Positions 1 to 12,500 of a stretch of DNA of 64,000 bases are shown piece by piece. This stretch comes from Gymnothorax reevesii. Lineage: Eukaryota; Chordata; Actinopteri; Anguilliformes; Muraenidae. Numbering within the stretch: position 1 is the first letter of the stretch; the number at the start of each line of letters is the position of its first letter. The stretch lies in NCBI GenBank assembly GCA_029721435.1, contig CM056586.1, positions 73,180,607-73,244,606 on the forward strand, written 5' to 3'. The position numbers and the translations under genes are program-made. Below the pieces are notes generated by a model, which was given only the letters and a program-made list of their open reading frames with translations, was not told where the DNA came from and did not search any database.

Positions 1-505
1 TGCCTGCTTAATAAAAAGGCTTTGCTCTAAGATTACCCTGCTTCTTCGTTAGAACTGAACCCTGCCATATACCCATTAAAGAACCTCCTAGTGACTCGAT
101 AGAGGATAGGAACTTAATACGTCTGTTCAAGTTTTTAAAGTTTTGAACTTGGTTTATCATAACATGGTCTATGTAGGTACATCAGTGAATGGGGTTAGTC
201 TTAAATAAAATTAATGTTAGAAAAAATTCCATGCTAATCTCAGCCTCAGGTGCTCTAAGATTGGAGTCTCTGAAATGGAACAGTTCGTGTACTGCTCAAC
301 TGGAACCTTACAGCCGTAAAAAAAAAAATTTTTTTTGATTGAATCTGTGGGCTCATAATTTTTCATTTAAAGAGAATATTCTAAGACCTAACGTTGAAAT
401 TCATCTGTGAACCATCTGTGAACACGTGGTGTGTAAATTATTGTGTCCTTCAGTCTTACTGACCACAAGTGAGTAAATGTGGTATGAATGTGTGTTTTCA
501 TGAAG
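1..505. other. intronic sequence, no supported exon
   Basis: AT-rich intron between PEVK exons. A PEVK-like start after an AG near 90 (AACCTCCTAG) has no usable donor and is not called. From about 466 the sequence belongs to the block duplicated at 1594. Confidence 0.6.
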
Positions 506-3500
506 TCCCTGAGGAGATACAGAGGAAAGTACCAGTTATGAAGGCTCCAGAGGTTGAGTCTGAAAGGAAGATGGAAGTTGCTTTTGCCAAAGGTATGCTG
601 TAAAACACAAATGCACTTAAAGTCTTCTTCTTGAGTCGTCTTCACTCTTGTTTGCTATTGTATGTATCTCTGTGTTTGTGTAATTGTATTTGTCTCGATA
701 CTTTGGGCCTTTACATTCTTTAACTTACCAAACAGTATTTTGGTCATTCAGTTTGTCTTGAGAGCTAATTCAAATCAAACGTGGATTCATTCCATTTTAT
801 TTGAATGAACAATGCCTGCAAATTTCAAGTCTAGAATATGTTCATGTTGCCGGTTTGGTTTAGTGGTCCCCATAAAGCAGCTACGATTACTTCATTTATT
901 GTATCATGTGCAATTAATGGAATGTTCAAAAACTTGTCAGTGTATACCGTCAATATGGATGTCTTTTATGTAAGTGTAAATACAGTCTGCAAGCGTTAAT
1001 GTGCCCAACACTTTTAAATTCCTTGCGTTCTGTTTATTGGCTCCATTCTTTTTTGGAGTGTTCTTCTTCCTTCTGATTCGTAATGTCACATGATTCTTGA
1101 TAGTAACGAAATCCGAGACGAGGCTTACTGCTGAAGTTCATGTTTCATTCAAAGACGTTGCTCCTCAGAAAGGTTCTGAAATAAAAGAAAGACACTTAAT
1201 TCAAACCTTGCTTCGGTTGTGTCTTGTGTGTATGGTCTTTTGTTTTTGTGGCATTGTAAATTCTCGCTTATCATTTGATTCTCTTTAGATTGTCCTTTAC
1301 TTGAGTTAGACTGTGATACTCAAATTAGAACAATTTCTTTGAAGCTCCCTTGACTGAGAGGAAAACTTTAGAAGAGACATCAGAGCTGATCTCCAAACCT
1401 CTGACGGAGACGGTGCCAACTCCTGAAGGTACATTACCAATGGCCTGTTTGATTCGTTGTCATATTGTTGAGTCCATAATTATTGTTTGATCAAATCTCA
1501 GGATTCATTATTTTTTTATCATGTAATTTTGAGACAGACATATTTTAAGTCATCTATGAACCAGGAAAATGAAAGTGTGGTGTGTGAGTGGTTAAAGTGA
1601 GTAAATGTGGTATGAATGTGTGTTTTCATGAAGTCCCTGAGGAGATACAGAGGAAAGAACCAGTTATGAAGGCTTCAGAGGTTGAGTCTGAAAGGAAGAT
1701 GGAAGTTGCTTTTGCCAAAGGTATGCTGTAAAACACAAATGCACTTAAAGTCTTCTTCTTGAGTCGTCTTCACTCTTGATTCCGCCTCTGTGTATTCCTC
1801 TGTTTGTGTGACTGTCTTTGTCTCGATGCTTCAGACCTTTATATGATAAAACTGAACGAATGGCACTTTGGTGAAACAGTAAGTCTTGACAGCCAGTTCA
1901 CATATACTAACAACGTAAAACAAGAAGATTTTATTTTGAATTGAATGTGAAGTCATCTTTAAAGCTTCATCAAAAAGCCAGAGAAAATGAACCTGCTGTC
2001 AAAGTATCAAAGTGTCTGAAAAAAGACACTTTACACATCAATGCAATGAAAAGGAGTAAAAAATAATGCTGCTATAGGTATGAGTCATGTGAACCTTTGT
2101 CTTTTTATTAAATATTTTACTAAATATTGGGTGTTCTTTAAAGACCCTGCAGGCACAATAGGGAACATTGAGGCTGTTGCACCCATACCTGTGACTGAGT
2201 CATCACCTCAGAAAAAGGACGTTCTTGCAGTAAAAGGTAGTGCAGTGTTGCTCAAGATCAAAGTTTTTTGTACATGTGTATTTTCACTAGCACTAAATAC
2301 TAGGTTATTGTTTAGCACTGGAACTCACCAAGAAGCCAAAGAAATCTAAGCCAGTTGTACAAACTCCTAAAGCAGAACCACCATCGCTCAGAGTTGAAGG
2401 TATTACAATATTCTTTTGCTGCTTAATTTCTCCAAACAAGCATATTTACCATGACACTAAACATGAGGTGTCCTTTAAAGAGCCCGAAGTCACCAAGAAG
2501 CCAAGAAAAACTGAGCCTGTTGCTGCTGCACCAAAAACAGAAGCAGCACCTCCTCAATTTGAAGGTATTAAAATTGTCTTTTGTGACTGAATTTACCAAA
2601 CAAATGTGTTTTCCATGACACTAAACATGAGGTGTTCTTTAAAGAACCTGAAGTCAACAAGAAGCCAAGAAAAACTGCACCAGTTGTGCAAATACCTAAA
2701 ACAGAAGCAGCCCCTTCTGAAGTTAAAGGTATTGAAAAACTCCGTTGGAACTAAAATGTTCAATATTGCAAATTTTCCATTGTACTAAACCTGAGGTGTC
2801 CTTTAAAGAGCCCAGAGTCACCGAGACGTCTGAGAAAACTGAGCCTGCTGGTGCTGTACCTAAAACAGAAGCAGCACCTCCTGAAGTCGAAGGTATTATA
2901 ATTGTTTTTTGTATTTGAATTTACAAAAAAAAGTGTTTTCCATGACACTAAACATGAGGTGTTCTTTAAAGAACCTGAAGTCACCAAGAAGCCAAGAAAA
3001 ACTGCACCAGTTGTGCAAATACCTAAAACAGAAGCAGCCCCTTCTGAAGTTAAAGGTATTGAAAAACTTTTCTGGAAGTTAAATATCCAATCTAGCATAT
3101 TTTGTTTTTTTTGTACTAAACATTGGGTGTTCTTTAAAGTGCCCGAAGTCACCAAGAAGACAGAGAAAGTTGTGCCTTTTGCACGAGCACCTAAAATAGA
3201 AGAAGCACCCTCTGAAGATAAAGGTATTATGGTATTCCTATGATATTATACTAATAGAGTTTTCCATTTGTCATTTACATTATATTTACTATTGCGTGAA
3301 ATAAGCACATGAATTACTGAAATTTAACCTGCTTATTGATTCTTGAGCTAAAATGTAGTCATTATGTCTAAACCTCGGTGTTTAAATCTGTGTTTGTGTT
3401 TGTGTCTGTCTTTGTGTTGTATTGTCAAATTCTTGCCCACTGCCTCTGGTGCTACATCTTAAAAATAAAATGTACGCATATCAATGTGGTTATAGGACCC

Positions 3501-6500
3501 AAGAAAGTTTTACAATCAACAACTTCTGATGCTGAGATGATGGAGATTTCATTAGAAACGAAGAGATTATTGCCATCAAAAGATATTGAACTTGGTCAGG
3601 AGTTTTTGCATGTAGAAGAATGTCCATCTACTGATGTCTACCAGGAAGAAACTTACATGCAGGCCTCCGAGGAGCAACTTTGCTCAGAAATAGAAAGGAA
3701 AGAATATTCTGAAACCGAAGAAACTGATCATGAATTTGAAGGATTTGCAGAAAATGAAATTGGAACTAATGTGACTGAAAAGCTCGATGAGGCTTTTTGT
3801 AATAATGAAGTTGTTCCCCGCCCAGCAGACACAGGTCTCCTCCAAGACAAAAAATCACATGAAATGAAAGATGTTGAAACGGATAGGCCCTCTGAGCAGG
3901 AAATCAATCTCCAAAGAAAATTATCCCTGAATCACGCTGAAGTATCTTCAGAGCAAGATGAGAAATCTGTCCTACAAATTTCTCTTGAGAATGAAGGGCC
4001 TCCTTTGAGGATCATCGCACCCATAAAAACGATGGAGGAAAGTGATTTGACTCAAAATATTGAAGATACCTCCGCTGACATAAAAAGGATTTCTGTCACT
4101 GAAATGTACCTTCAACGGAATGCATCTCGTGCTGCTAAGGAAGACTATAAAAACAAAAAAGACGTCGTAACTATTTTGAGACAAACTCAGGGGATTCTTA
4201 CATCAAAAAAAGTGGGGAGCGAAGTTATTCATCCAGAAGAAAACGTATCAAGGAAACAAGACTTAACTCTCAAGTTGGAATCTTCGGAGACCCTTGTTGT
4301 GTCAAACGAAAAAATTATTGACTCTAAAGAAATCTCGCATGATGAGGAAAAATCTCCATCTGGGAGCAATGAAATCACAGCAAAAATAAATGAAATGTTA
4401 TGTACGGAAGAATATTTTAAAGGTGAAATCCCTTCCAGTAAAGTTGTAATTAAGCAAACTGAGATTTCGTCCAGGAAAGCTCATGGCATAAAGGAAATGA
4501 CACCATGTAAAACAGATGAAAGTTTTAAATATAGTGAGGAAATGCCTTCAAAGAAATTGACCGCAGAAGGTATTACCACGGTCACTGATGGAACCACCCA
4601 TTCTGAAGGTACTGAAGACTACTCATGATTCATTCATCAGTCAAACCATTCCATTTTCACTGGAATAAACGCCTACTAACGTCATAAGCAGTGTGTGTTC
4701 ATATAGTTGGTTCAATTTAGTGATCTCCATGATGCAGCTAACATAACTTCATTTATTGTGACATTTGCAATTCATGGAATGTTCAACAACTTTTCTGTTT
4801 ATTCTGTTAATATGGATGTGTATTATATGCATGCAAAAACAGTCTTCAAGCATTAATGAGCCCATCGCTCTTCAGTCTTTTGCTTCCATTTATTGGCTCC
4901 ATTCTTTTTTGGAGTGTTCTTCTTCTCATTCATGATGTCACATGATTCATAAAAGTAACGGAATCAGAGATGAGACTCACTGCTGAAGTTCCCGTGTCAT
5001 TCAAAAAACCTTGCTTCAGTCGTGTCTTGTGTGTACAGTCTGTTGTATACATTGCATTGTAAATGCTTGTTTCTCGTGTGACTGTTTCGAGATTGTTCTT
5101 TGCTTGTGTCAGACTGTATGCAAATATTTCAATGATTCTAAAATGGAAAACTTTTATTGAAGCTCCCATGATGGAAAAGAAACCTTTGCCAGAGACACCT
5201 GAGCCAATCTCTGAACCTCTTATGGAGACAGTGTCAGCTCCAGAAGGTACATTCCTAATAGCGCTTTTGATTTTTTGTTTTATTGCTGTGTGCATAATTA
5301 TTATATTAAAACCCTGCATTTTGGAGAATTATTTGAATATTTTAGTTTTTGACTAAATAAAGCTTGGAAATGGTGAAAATAGTTCCAGAGGAAACAACCA
5401 CAAGAGCATCTGGATCCCTGTGAGATGCGCTGCATACTAACTACTGAATGGTCCTGAGTTGACGAATGAAAGAATTCCCCCAAAAAATGAAACTCAAAAT
5501 AACTTTAATAATATTTCAGTTCAGTAATTAACAGTTGTGTCGACAAATGTATTTTTGTCCGGAGGGGGCTCACATTGTCCTCAGCACTGCTTCCTGTCTT
5601 GGAGTTTGCATCATAAATTCATATTTGTGTTGCGTTAGCTCTCTCCCTCTTCATCAGTGCGACAGAATTTAACTAAACTTCACAAATCTTGTTTCTGTTG
5701 ATTCCCTCAAATGTTTGATCATTATTTTGGCAGGAAGTAAACCTTCCCTGGTACCAGTATGGAATTTTTGGTTTGAAACATTGCGGTTTATCCCCCCAGA
5801 AAGTGGACAGGGGTGTAGGAATGAGTGTTATCTCACGTGTCTGTCCATTCGTCTGTCCATCCACCGTCTGTCCTGGGCCAGTGTTTCCAAACCGTACTTT
5901 ATTTCTCGGCAAACTTTTATATATGGATACATCTTATTGTGTAGGTATGTCTTTTCATACTCCGTCAGTCTTTCTGTTTGTTTGTCTGTACCTCTACTGT
6001 GATTTATGGCCATGTCATTGTTATTAATACTCCTTAACTGTTCAATATCTGTCAATGAAATGGTATATATGATAATAATAATAATAATGCATCAATTTTA
6101 TATAGCGCTTTTCTGCTTTCTGGGCACTCAAAGACGCTTCACAAGGATACATTATTCATTCACTCACACATTCACGCTCTGATGGTGGTAAACTACGTTT
6201 TAGTAGCCACAGCTGCCCTGGGGCAGACTGACGGAAGCGTGGCTACCAGTATGCGCCTACGGCCCCTCAGACCACCACCAAACATTCACACACAAGATGG
6301 ATACATCTTATTGTGTAGATGTGCCTTTTCATACTTCTGTCCATCGTCCTATCCATCTGTCCGTCCCAACCTCATGTTTTGACTCCAAGCCACATGTTGG
6401 CCATCATGTTGGGGTATCTGAGTATTTCAGGCTTGTTTTTAAATTTGGTCGGTACAGTATTTTCCACCTGTTCCCTCCAGAACGCATCATATCAGGTCTT

Positions 6501-9500
6501 CAGTCCTGCGATGTGTCCTTTAATGGATGAGATTGTCTCATGTAGTTTTAATTCACCAGCTTAACAGCAACTTAATTTATTGTAACACAAAAGCTCTGAC
6601 ATTCATTGTTCAGAGGTTAATAAGTGAGCATCTCATCAAGAAATTTCAGTGTCTTACTTAGTGTCCAAAGCAAGGGGCTGTAAAATCTGAAACAAACTGC
6701 CTGTGTGAAAACTGGAATTTTGCCAATTACTTTGGATTTCTTCAAGTGATTTTTTTTTTCTCATTAAAGGACATTAACTAATGCTGAAATCATTTTAATT
6801 TTGGAAAATTATAGAACATTGTTTACCTATTAAATCAAGCAAACTTGATTTTTAATATTTTGGTTATGTATTGTTCATCACATTGTTGATTTTTTTTTAA
6901 TTCTTCATTAAAAGGTTGCCTTGTCACCGTGCCTCTAAGAAAATCACATTTTCTTCTCTATGTTGTGTTTATCCTTTTTAAAAATGTGTGTTTCTAATTT
7001 CTTGACTAGATGGAGACAAAGGTCCAGTTACAGCACCTGGTCCAGGTCCAAAAGGTATGGTGATTGCCTCATAACTGAAAAACTGACACTTTTTTATGAG
7101 TGTCCAAAACAATATTTTGCCACAGGGTGCAATTTTGTTCTGTTTTGTCATATGTGTTTACATGTAGTCAGTTTGGCTTATGTCTGTACTGTTTTCAGTC
7201 TGTTTATTTTATTTTTTTATATATTCATGTTTACTGCAGTTATAAATAAATGTTCTCTTGCATGTTGAATTTTCTCAGCTTTTCTGTATGTCATGTGAAA
7301 TATGTCATGTGAAACCTTTACAGCACTTGAAACTTCAGAGACAAAACAAAGGCACCGTCAGGAAGCTTCAGCAGTGTTTCTAACCAAACGCTGTGAACCT
7401 GAGGAGGTAATGCAGACTCATACGATGACCGAAAGGGAAGAAATGAAGCAAAAAGATGAAGAGACTGTGGTAGTTGAGCAGATACACTTGAAAAAGCCTA
7501 AAGGAACTCCTGGCAAGGATGTTACTGTGGAGGCAACTATATCACAGAAAAAGATTCCCGATACTGATAAAAAAGAATCAAAAAAGGTCTCTACAAAAAA
7601 GACATCCGAAATACCTGAAGATGAAGCAGCCAAAGGTCCCACTTCAGCTCTGAAAAATGTGCCAACGCTTAAACCTGAGGGGAGAGAACTAGAAACTGTA
7701 CAACTGAAATCATCTGAAAGAACCGCTGAACCAGAGGCGGAAGAATCAGGAAAAGACAAGAAAATAGATAAACAAAAGAAAGAATCTTTTACATTGAAGA
7801 AGACTGAGAAACAACAAAAATGTGAGGCAGTAAAAACACCTGTCCATGACGCAACAAAAGCAGGGAGAATTCCAGCATATGAGAAGGGAAAAGAAACAGT
7901 GATTCTGAAGCCCTTTGTTGTGGCCCCCAAGGATGAAAAACCCAAAAAACCAGAGGAAGGGTTGAAGGAAGTCAGAAGCATTTCTACGCCGACCCAGGAA
8001 AAAGAAAAAGTAGAAGTGAAGCCATTTAGAGAGGAAGACACACCTGAGATAAAGAGCACAGAATCGGCCCCTCAGCCACCTCCTCTTCAGCCAGTCCCTG
8101 TGAGGACAGAAATGGTGAGTCCTGTCGAAAAGGACAAAGGCAGATCTGTGAAAGCTGCAGAACTCGCTGTGAAAGGGCTGGAACCGAAGACTCCATCCTC
8201 AACGGTGGAGAAATCGCTGGGAAAAGAAGAGTTGTTTCCTGGAGAGAAGAAGCCCGGCGGACGCGTCGCCAAAAAGCCACCAAAAACGGTTTCACCTAAA
8301 GATTCCATAGAATCTGTTACCCTGAAAAAGGTTCAAAAGAAAGTATCACCACCAGAGGAAAAGATTCTTCATGAGGTCCCCCTGAAAACTGGAAAACAAA
8401 AGACTGCACCAATAAAGGAAGTATCTCCTGATTCTGTGCAACTGAAGGAAGTTCTGACCCAGCTGGAAGAGGTTGTCAGAGATGAAAGACCTGTGGTGGA
8501 GGAGGATGATGATGAGGAAAGTTGGGGGTGGGAATTGGCTCCTGTTGAAAGTTCTGGTTCACCAGAAGACAGAGATTATGCCTCCCCAGAAGAGGGGGCC
8601 ATTGAGACCCCTGGGATGAGCGATGACAAACAAGGTATGAGAGAGGTTACCCACAAGCTCACCCCACTGACCCTCTCTTCAGTGCACCAGGACTGAAATC
8701 ATTTTTCACCTCAAATAATCTGCATAATATCCATCATCTTTCTTTGGACCCTGTGTTGTCTTCCCTGTGTTGCGTCTCGTTGCACTTGTACGGTACTTTG
8801 TGTCGTCAGTGAAATTGTACTTCCCATCCCGTCGAAAATACGAAGCCTCATAAACTGTTGAATAAATTATGTTGGTTTGCCTTAGTAATTGGTTTAGTAG
8901 ATCATTACCAATGCATGGTATGTCTCCCCAAAATTTTAACTCATTTTTTCCTCCCCAAGTGTCTAAAATGTTCCCCAAATGTGTGCTTTCTTTTTCTATA
9001 TATCTTTTTCATTTTAGCCATTTAGTTGTCAGTTGAAGTTGCTTTTGATGCTAATCATCGTGCTCTGTTGCGATAGATGGGAAACCCAAGGAAGAAGCTG
9101 GCAGAGGCAGAGCTCCATTTCAACGTAAGAATATCATGTGTCGTGGAATGAAAATGGAGAGCAGTACTGTGACTATATGATAGGTAGTTTCCTTAAATCT
9201 CTCATGCTCATGGCCAAACGTCATCATTGATGGGTAGTAATAGCCTTCTATCCTTGAAATGATTCATACACTGCTGTGATCGAGCTTCAAACAAATTTTA
9301 TCTATATGTATTTAAATTCTTATTGGCTGGTTTGTATATAGCAGCACCTCTGTTCAAGGGTGCACAAAAAGAGAAGGTTTTAAATACGAGGCCCTTCCAC
9401 TAATATTGGTTGTATTTTTTATCCATGGTAAATGTTCACAAAAAATGCAATTGCTGTTCATCATCTTTCACCTGTCATGTAAAATATTAACTGAAATCTG

Positions 9501-12500
9501 ATGACAACTTTGAAGAAAAAATATGATAAACATTGGCACGCCTAAAAAAATCTTAATTAAAAAAATCTAATGGAAATCTACTTGATCTGTATTCCAATTG
9601 ATATCCACTGCTTGGGCAAAAAAGAAGCTGCTCGCAGCTATTATTTTATTTGACGGTGTTAAGCTTTGATCAAGGCGACTATTTGCTGTGGCATTGTTTC
9701 AATATTACAAAATTTATTGCATTCATTTTTTGCTGAGATTTTTCATTGAGTTCAGAAGCATCAAGCCATTCTGCAAAGCCTTCTCTAGCACATTCCAAAG
9801 ACTTTTAATTGGTCAAAACTCTTGTTATGTTCAAATTAATAAACCACGTTTCGTTTGAGGTCAGTTTGATACCTGCAGTGAAAAACTGCTGAAGATGTTT
9901 GTAACTGAACATCTCAGCTCATTTCTGCCTTTTTACTGACCATTTCAATAGCGCAGTGAATAAATCCCACTCCCCCATCCTCGCCTAATACAGCAAGCAT
10001 TGAGACCAACTGCGAAATGTCAGAGAAATTCGTTTGAACATGCACCCAGTATTAGGCTACACTACAAAAAACAAGATCAAGATGGTGTTTTTATTAAATA
10101 ATGATCCCGGGGTCCAAATGACCTAAACAGCTACTATGCTTACTTGAGTACATAACATAAAATGTGAATATATATATTTTTTTCAGTTAAATTCATATTT
10201 TACCCGTGAAGTTAGGAAAAGGATCTGGCTGAAAAAAGGATTTTAACCATGATTTTAGAGACATTGAACATTGCGTTCGGTCAAATTGAGCCGGAACATA
10301 GTAGGAGGGTGAAGGTCAGGACTCAGTGGTGATCGATTCATGTATGAAAATGATTCTTTGTGCTTGATTAAGCTTTCTTTCACAATTTGAGCATGATGAA
10401 TCTTGGCACTGTCATCCTGGGATATGCCGACCACATTGTTGGGGTAACTTGGCCATTCAGTACATTCAGGTAGTCTGCTGACTTTATTTTATCAGGAGAA
10501 ATTGAGAACAGAAGTGAGCTCTGATTGACGTCCGTTGCTTTGGTCGGAAATTGGACAGGATAGCCGTATCGTTCAGAATATGTTTGGGAGGATAGCCGAG
10601 TGATTGCATGAAATTAATAGCCTGAAGCCTGGTGGTACAAGACATGGCAAGGAATCTGAGATCATTCAGAGTCTCTCCAGCGACTTCAAATTCTTACTGC
10701 ATAAATACCGCTCAAATTACATGGTCAAAGGGATCCAGTAATTGTGCCACATGATTTTGAGCTCTATATCTGCTATTATAATGATAATTTTTTTTTTCGA
10801 TCATTGTATTTTAAGTTGATATATTAACCCCTTTGCGCAGAATAAAAAAATAATGCCAATTTTTCCTGTTATGCATGATTGCATGTTATGCAATCATTCC
10901 CATCTAGCAAGACATTTGGAAATTGAATTACAGAATTATTGAGGAATTACATTTCGGAATTTACAGACCCCGGTATCTATATCTGCACAAAGGGGTTAAG
11001 TAATAGTTGAATTAAATTCTAGGAAGATAAAAAGGCATTAACTTATAACTGCATTAGTTCATATTTACCAAGGGTGCCAATAATAGTTGAGGGCACTGTA
11101 AGTAAGGTACATTGTTATGCTTGTGCAAAAGATGAAGTTGTATTAAATAAACAAGGGAATTCTTGCACAAATAAAGCACGTCCAGCAATTTTTGTTCCGC
11201 CTACAATCCAGAGTAACTGGATTGGCAGAAACTTTGGGAATTTTCAAGAGCAGCTTGATTTAGCACTTATACCATTTAGCCATCCAGTATCTCAAGTGTT
11301 AAAATGGCGAGCCTAGTTGGGTCGAATGGCCTGTTCTTGCTACTCACTTATTTTATGTCATTAGTTACTAATTGCATTGCCTGTGGAAAACCCCTACAAA
11401 AAACCACTATAGGATTACCATAAAAAATTACCACCAAAAACTATCAGTATTACTTTAGTAATTGTATGGTTTATTACTATAGAGAGCTTAGTATTACTAC
11501 TGACATATTGTAGGGCTTCTGTAGCTATTAAAATAACTCTACAGTAAGAAACTATGGTAATACCATCGATGGCGAAACACACTATAGAACACTACAATCA
11601 CACGATAGAACATTATAGATAGAACACAAACAATTTCTGTAGTATACTTTTGTAACCCTTTAGTACATTTTTGCAACGGAAAATCCCTTGTCTGTTGCAA
11701 ACAAACTCTTTTGTACAGAATGTCATGCAGTGTTTGGTTTATTGGAAATTGGTAATGTGTTCAAATCTGATTTCTAGTGAGAAAAACACCTTCTCCCGGA
11801 GATGCCGACAGACGGAGAGGTCCTCAAAGGCCTGGTGGGGCAGGAGGCGGAGGAGACAAACCGCCTGGAGATTCACCGTTTGCCTTCCAGCTCAAGGCTG
11901 TGCCCCTGAAGTTCGTGAGAGAGTTAAAAGACGTCGTTTTACAGGAAGCCGAGGTAGCTGGCGTTTCGGCTGAATTCGACTGTCTAATCTCACCTTCTAC
12001 TGCTCTTACCTCTTGGATGAAGGATGGGACCAACATAAGGGAGGGCCCAAAATACAAATTTTACGCAGATGGCAAGGATCGCAAGCTTGTGATTAAGGAT
12101 GTGCAGGTCTCTGATGCTGGAGAATACACGTGCGTGGGCAAGCTCGGCAATAAAGAGAAGACCTCCACTGCCAAACTTGTTGTGGAAGGTATTTTTTATA
12201 TAATGTTTTGTTTTAAAAATTGGATTTTAATTTAGTTGAATGAGCACATGGTGAATTTGCCCAACCCACTGCAATAATCATAAAAAAGTGATGGGTGGTA
12301 GTAAGTTGGTTAGTGTTAGTGTTAATCAGTGTTCAAGCAGATCATTTCACGACACGGTCTCATTTGCAAATTTGTCAGAATTATTGAGTCCTTATATATG
12401 TAATTATGTTATTAATTCAAAGTGTGCGGCTTTCTTTCTCATAGCATTACCGATCAGATTTACAAAAACCTTGGAAGAGGACATGACCGTTGTTAAGACA

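Larger units (their letters stand above)
840..1490 (+). repeat. PEVK segmental duplication, copy 1
   Basis: This block, holding exons 1104-1172 and 1345-1428, recurs in diverged form at about 4700-5310. Shared landmarks include ttcatttattgt, the phrase tattggctccattctttttt and the APxxxxK exon. Confidence 0.8.
2144..3223 (+). repeat. tandem array of PEVK exon+intron units (about 164 bp period)
   Basis: Seven PEVK exons start at 2144, 2316, 2481, 2645, 2809, 2972 and 3140, so the last six are spaced 163-168 bp apart. Introns of about 80 bp repeat as well (a tgacactaaacatgaggtg-type stretch before each acceptor). Units 2645 and 2972 are almost identical, which suggests dimer-wise amplification. 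Confidence 0.9.
9125..11777. other. long intron between PEVK and the Ig segment
   Basis: Mostly a degenerate Tc1/mariner-like element with a nested piggyBac-like MITE (separate entries). 11390-11670 is rich in actata/ttaccat-type simple sequence. Confidence 0.6.

Noticed and set aside
88..170. Possible PEVK exon beginning AACCTCCTAGTGAC
   Set aside because: Acceptor-like AG and a short open frame, but no donor within a plausible distance.
2760..3155. 131-codon minus-strand frame
   Set aside because: Complement of the tandem PEVK array; repetitive only because the array is repetitive.
7418..8059. 213-codon minus-strand frame
   Set aside because: Complement of the titin exon 7324-8634; Ser/Phe-rich composition is what a Lys/Glu-rich exon gives on the other strand.
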